From the NCBI GenBank assembly GCA_937884705.1, contig CAKZYL010000281.1:1-36417 (forward strand): 36,417 nt of DNA, written 5' to 3'. This document shows positions 33,476 through 36,417 of this stretch, one piece after another. The notes beneath the pieces were generated by a model. That model was not told the DNA's origin. It was given only the letters and a program-made list of their open reading frames with translations, and did not search any database. The position numbers were made by a program, and so were the translations under genes. The number at the start of each line of letters is the position of its first letter. The stretch's first letter is position 1. Source of the stretch: an uncultured Roseovarius sp. GTDB lineage: Bacteria; Pseudomonadota; Alphaproteobacteria; Rhodobacterales; Rhodobacteraceae.

Positions 33476-34770
33476 TGGCCGGTCGCGTCTTTCTCGGCCT
33501 GACGCCGCATGCGATACAGATCCTCTCCGGCACTGACCGCAAACGCCACGACCAGGATGATCATGATCTCATGGGCACGGTAAAGCGTGGTGCCCGTCAA
33601 CGAAGACAAAACGCAACCCAAGATCAGGGTGATCGCACCCGCAACCGCGGGCGACTGCGTGGAGCGCAACAAAGCAAACAACCGTGCGACCGTGACCCAC
33701 AGCAGCACGAGCATTGCCAGAAGCGCAGCCCACCCCGCAGACACAAGGATTTCAAGCGGGAAATTGTGAAAAGACCTGCTGGTCACAGCACCGGCATCCT
33801 GCGTCAAAAGCTGTTCGTTCAAAAACTGGGGGGATTGCCAAAAGGCCTGGTACCCAACGCCGAGGATTGGATGCTCGCGGTACACTTCGACGGCCACCTG
33901 CCATATGTACACGCGCCCCGTCAGCGAAGTGCTTTTGCCGATGGCGTCCAAAACAGCCTCGATCGGATTTATGCCCGCAATCACAAAAATCACCGGCCCG
34001 AGCGCTATCGCCGCGATCACGATCAACAACCCGGCGCTGAAGATGGTCGACGGAACGCGGTGCCAGCACAGGATCAAGAGCGCCATGACCAGCACCGGCG
34101 TCAGCAGCACCGACGTCATCGACAGCGACACTGCCAACGCGAAGATGTTTCCTAAAAGGGCGATCATGGCAAACGTCCTTAGGGTCGGCCAGACCTCATG
34201 GCGCTGCATCATCAGGAGTGCGACAATCGCTGTAACAGCGAAAAGCGCCCGTATCCCCAACATCCCTTTGGACGAAAACAGACCGGCAAGCCCGCCCGTT
34301 CTCGTATAGACCGGCCAGGGGAATATCCCGGTGGCCCAGTGCAGGATCGACAACCAAACGCCGATTGAAAAAACCACGATGAGCACCTTGATCAAGACGC
34401 TCAGCGTGTACCGCCAGCCCAGATACATGGCCATTATCATGGTCATGGTGAGCTGCAGGCCTGAGGTCAGTGTCGCGGCTTTGTTGACGGACCAGAGGAT
34501 CGACGCCAGGCAAATCGCGGGAAAAAGAAGGACGAACCAGTTTCGCAAAAGCATCTGGAAAAACGCGGACCACACCGTGGCTATGCGCAAGATCATCGCC
34601 GCATAACACAAAAGCCACATGGGCGATTGCACAAATCGAAGCTGCACCAGCATGTCCGAGCTGAGCATGAAAATCAAAGTGAGGAGGGTTGCGTCAAAAA
34701 TGGCCCAAAAGATCTCGTTTGGGTGCGATGAGCGCGATCCGTAGGTGCCTTGATCAACCGCAGAGATCAT
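33472..34770 (-). CDS. O-antigen ligase/Wzy-like EPS polymerase, locus 2
   Basis: A polytopic membrane protein of about 432 residues with ten or more hydrophobic segments. The periplasmic-loop motif 'GRVYIWQVAVEVYREHPILG' followed by 'VGYQAFW' is the R..W.....P..GvG pattern of the Wzy_C/O-antigen ligase family. I prefer the ATG at 34770, 8 bp after the acyltransferase stop; a TTG at 34818 would add 16 residues overlapping that gene. It is paired with the flippase by an ATGA overlap, so a Wzx/Wzy pathway is likely. Polymerase rather than ligase is inferred from this pairing. Confidence 0.87.
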   Translation of the reverse strand: MISAVDQGTYGSRSSHPNEIFWAIFDATLLTLIFMLSSDMLVQLRFVQSPMWLLCYAAMILRIATVWSAFFQMLLRNWFVLLFPAICLASILWSVNKAATLTSGLQLTMTMIMAMYLGWRYTLSVLIKVLIVVFSIGVWLSILHWATGIFPWPVYTRTGGLAGLFSSKGMLGIRALFAVTAIVALLMMQRHEVWPTLRTFAMIALLGNIFALAVSLSMTSVLLTPVLVMALLILCWHRVPSTIFSAGLLIVIAAIALGPVIFVIAGINPIEAVLDAIGKSTSLTGRVYIWQVAVEVYREHPILGVGYQAFWQSPQFLNEQLLTQDAGAVTSRSFHNFPLEILVSAGWAALLAMLVLLWVTVARLFALLRSTQSPAVAGAITLILGCVLSSLTGTTLYRAHEIMIILVVAFAVSAGEDLYRMRRQAEKDATGQ

Positions 34771-34778
34771 ATCACGCC

Positions 34779-36417
34779 CTATTCGCCAACACGCGTCACA
34801 TCGGGGGATGAAAGCCAACCTGCATCGGCCGCGCGCGCGCCGAACAGGGCCGCGCCCTCCAACGTCCAGTGAAGGTCATCATACATTGTCTTGAACCCAT
34901 CATCGGTCACCAGCGTGCAGGTCGCATGATCCGGACAGACCAGTGCTCGACGGGACAGATAGGTCGCGCCCGCCATTTCTGCGATGTGCCTTATCTCGGC
35001 ATTGTAGACCTGCGACCGGGCATCTTCGTACTTTGGCGCAAGGGCATTGAGGTCTTGCAGCAGCGCTGGATCACCCGACTTGATCAGATACCAATCAAAG
35101 AGCGGATGCGCCCCACCTGGGTTGAATTTCGCTGTGTTGCCGAGGACGATGATCTCTTTACCCTGGCCCCCAACGGCCTCCAGCATCTGATCAAGCGCAT
35201 GGCGATATGCGCGATAGTGGTTGGGTGCGATCACAACCACGTCGGCTGCGGCAAAGTTGGGCGTCCCTCGCAACGTTTCAAGATCGTTTTCCAGGGATTT
35301 CAGGTTCACATTGAAGCGCGCAAATTCATGATCGAGAAAGCGGTCGGCGTTGAGCGTCAGCGCATTGTAGACATCCTTCGATAGGCTGTCTCCGATCAGC
35401 AGAACCTTGCGTGTGTCTGCGCCTTTGAACCAGAGCTTTGTGACCCCCGACACCGACGGGCGCAGCGCGTTCCAAGTGCCGATGTCTTCCTCCGGAAACC
35501 GCTCATTTAAGGGGTCCCATGTGGCGTCACGCAGCACAGAATTGTCAATTTCGTTCTCTCCATAGAGCACCGTCAGCGCCTGTGTCCGCGCGGATTGAGC
35601 GCCGCCCCCCGAAAGGGTCAAACTCATTACAAGACCGATCGGTGCGAGTGCCGCGACCGTCGCGATCGAAAAAGCTCGGGGTTTCAAGCGGAAGCGAAAC
35701 GGCCTTTCAATGAGGGTGTATCCCAGTGCAGACAACGCGACCGTCAGCACCACCCATATCGCCATTTCAAATGGGCTCGGTGTGCCGACAGACAAGATCC
35801 TGCCAAACGCAAAGATCGGAAAATGCCAAAGGTAGAGAGAATACGAAACCTTGCCAATCCACACCATCGGGCCTGTCGACAAGACCCGCGTGACGGGCTC
35901 TCGCGGATCTGCGCACCAGATCAGGCCGCAGGTGGCCGCGATCACGGGCAGGGTCCCGACACCTGGATGCCGCATCTCCACCAGATCCTGTGTCACGAAC
36001 GCCCATCCCAGTACGAGCAAAGACAGACCGGGCACATAGAAAAACCCGCGCCCATTCAGGCGCCCTGCCCCGTATCGCGATGCAACAGCCAGCAAAGCAC
36101 CCGCCAGTAATTCCCATGCGCGGCTGGTCGGCGCGTAAAACGAAAACGCGGGATGCAGCGCGGTTGTCACCGTTGCCAGTAAAAACCCAAGCGCGGTCAT
36201 TCCGGCGATGGCGGCCATCACGTGTCGCAAGGTCAGGTATCGCATCAAAACGATCATGAACGGCGGAAAGATCAGGTAGAACTGCTCTTCGATCGCCAGG
36301 CTCCATGTGTGCAAGAATGGCTGCAGCAGCCCCGATTGCGCACCATAGTCACTCAGTTCCAGAAACCAGAAGAAATTGCTGACAAAAGCAAGGGCTGCGG
36401 CAAGCGACAGGGTATAA
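34779..36417 (-). CDS. OafA/YrhL-type acyltransferase with SGNH C-terminal domain (5' end beyond window)
   Basis: The reading frame continues without a stop to the right edge, so the gene is cut at its N-terminus; 545 residues are visible. The extra 34 residues before the apparent TTG start include 'AFVSNFFWFLELSDYG' and lead into 'LLQPFLHTWSLAIEEQFYLI', the HTWSLxxEEQFY signature of acyltransferase-3 proteins, which normally lies about 150 residues in. Several membrane helices follow, then a periplasmic SGNH-like domain with 'VLLIGDSLSKDVYNAL', 'VVIAPNHYRAY' and the D..H pair in 'YDDLHWT'. Such enzymes O-acetylate surface polysaccharides: the membrane part moves acetyl groups and the SGNH part transfers them. 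It is upstream of the polymerase in the same operon, so the locus-2 polymer is probably acylated as well as sulfated. Confidence 0.92.
   Translation of the reverse strand, partial: YTLSLAAALAFVSNFFWFLELSDYGAQSGLLQPFLHTWSLAIEEQFYLIFPPFMIVLMRYLTLRHVMAAIAGMTALGFLLATVTTALHPAFSFYAPTSRAWELLAGALLAVASRYGAGRLNGRGFFYVPGLSLLVLGWAFVTQDLVEMRHPGVGTLPVIAATCGLIWCADPREPVTRVLSTGPMVWIGKVSYSLYLWHFPIFAFGRILSVGTPSPFEMAIWVVLTVALSALGYTLIERPFRFRLKPRAFSIATVAALAPIGLVMSLTLSGGGAQSARTQALTVLYGENEIDNSVLRDATWDPLNERFPEEDIGTWNALRPSVSGVTKLWFKGADTRKVLLIGDSLSKDVYNALTLNADRFLDHEFARFNVNLKSLENDLETLRGTPNFAAADVVVIAPNHYRAYRHALDQMLEAVGGQGKEIIVLGNTAKFNPGGAHPLFDWYLIKSGDPALLQDLNALAPKYEDARSQVYNAEIRHIAEMAGATYLSRRALVCPDHATCTLVTDDGFKTMYDDLHWTLEGAALFGARAADAGWLSSPDVTRVGE

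Noticed and set aside
1-36417. CRISPR array, phage or insertion-sequence genes
   Set aside because: No regularly spaced repeats, no transposase or integrase motifs and no phage structural genes; the beta-helix protein resembles tailspikes but has EPS neighbours.

Overview
The window looks like chromosomal DNA from an alphaproteobacterium, most likely a marine Rhodobacterales (Roseobacter-group) member. The basis is the gene order SPOR lipoprotein - D-Ala-D-Ala carboxypeptidase - tmk - holB - tatD - MBL hydrolase at the left end, together with overall base composition and protein style. I cannot name a genus.

Layout. (1) 1-4730, minus strand, high GC: a tight housekeeping operon. It ends at the left edge with the first 19 codons of an MBL-fold hydrolase. 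(2) 4958-5047: tRNA-Ser(TGA) on the plus strand, with its 3' end facing the next block. (3) 5504-20735, visibly more A/T-rich: a first exopolysaccharide (EPS) locus. It has an outer-membrane export protein (OPX) divergent from an ExoY-like priming transferase, then glycosyltransferase (GT), chain-length protein, GT, GT, polymerase, flippase and sulfotransferase. Two converging genes close it: a GT4 and a beta-helix (pectate-lyase-like) protein. (4) 21389-22702, high GC again: a hotdog thioesterase and a SAM methyltransferase. (5) 22734-36417, high GC: a second EPS locus. It has an ExoP-like chain-length/ATPase protein leading an operon of three GTs and a sulfotransferase; a second OPX gene divergent from it; and a second operon of acyltransferase (cut by the right edge), polymerase, flippase and another sulfotransferase.

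How it works together. Each EPS locus carries the core of a Wzx/Wzy-type pathway: transferases building a lipid-linked repeat, a flippase, a polymerase, an inner-membrane co-polymerase and an outer-membrane exporter. Each locus also has its own sulfotransferase(s), three in total from two visibly different subfamilies, so both products may be sulfated. The priming transferase is visible only in the first locus. The first locus's chain-length protein appears to have lost its kinase motifs, while the second locus's protein keeps them. The compositional shift beside a tRNA gene suggests the first locus was acquired, but no integrase or convincing attachment repeat is visible.

There is no CRISPR array, no rRNA, no intact insertion sequence and no recognisable transcription factor gene. 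The most interesting items are the doubled, sulfotransferase-rich EPS machinery, the degenerate co-polymerase, the Tat-like beta-helix protein, the OPX proteins with a long coiled coil, and two dyad-rich intergenic regions that may hold EPS control sites.
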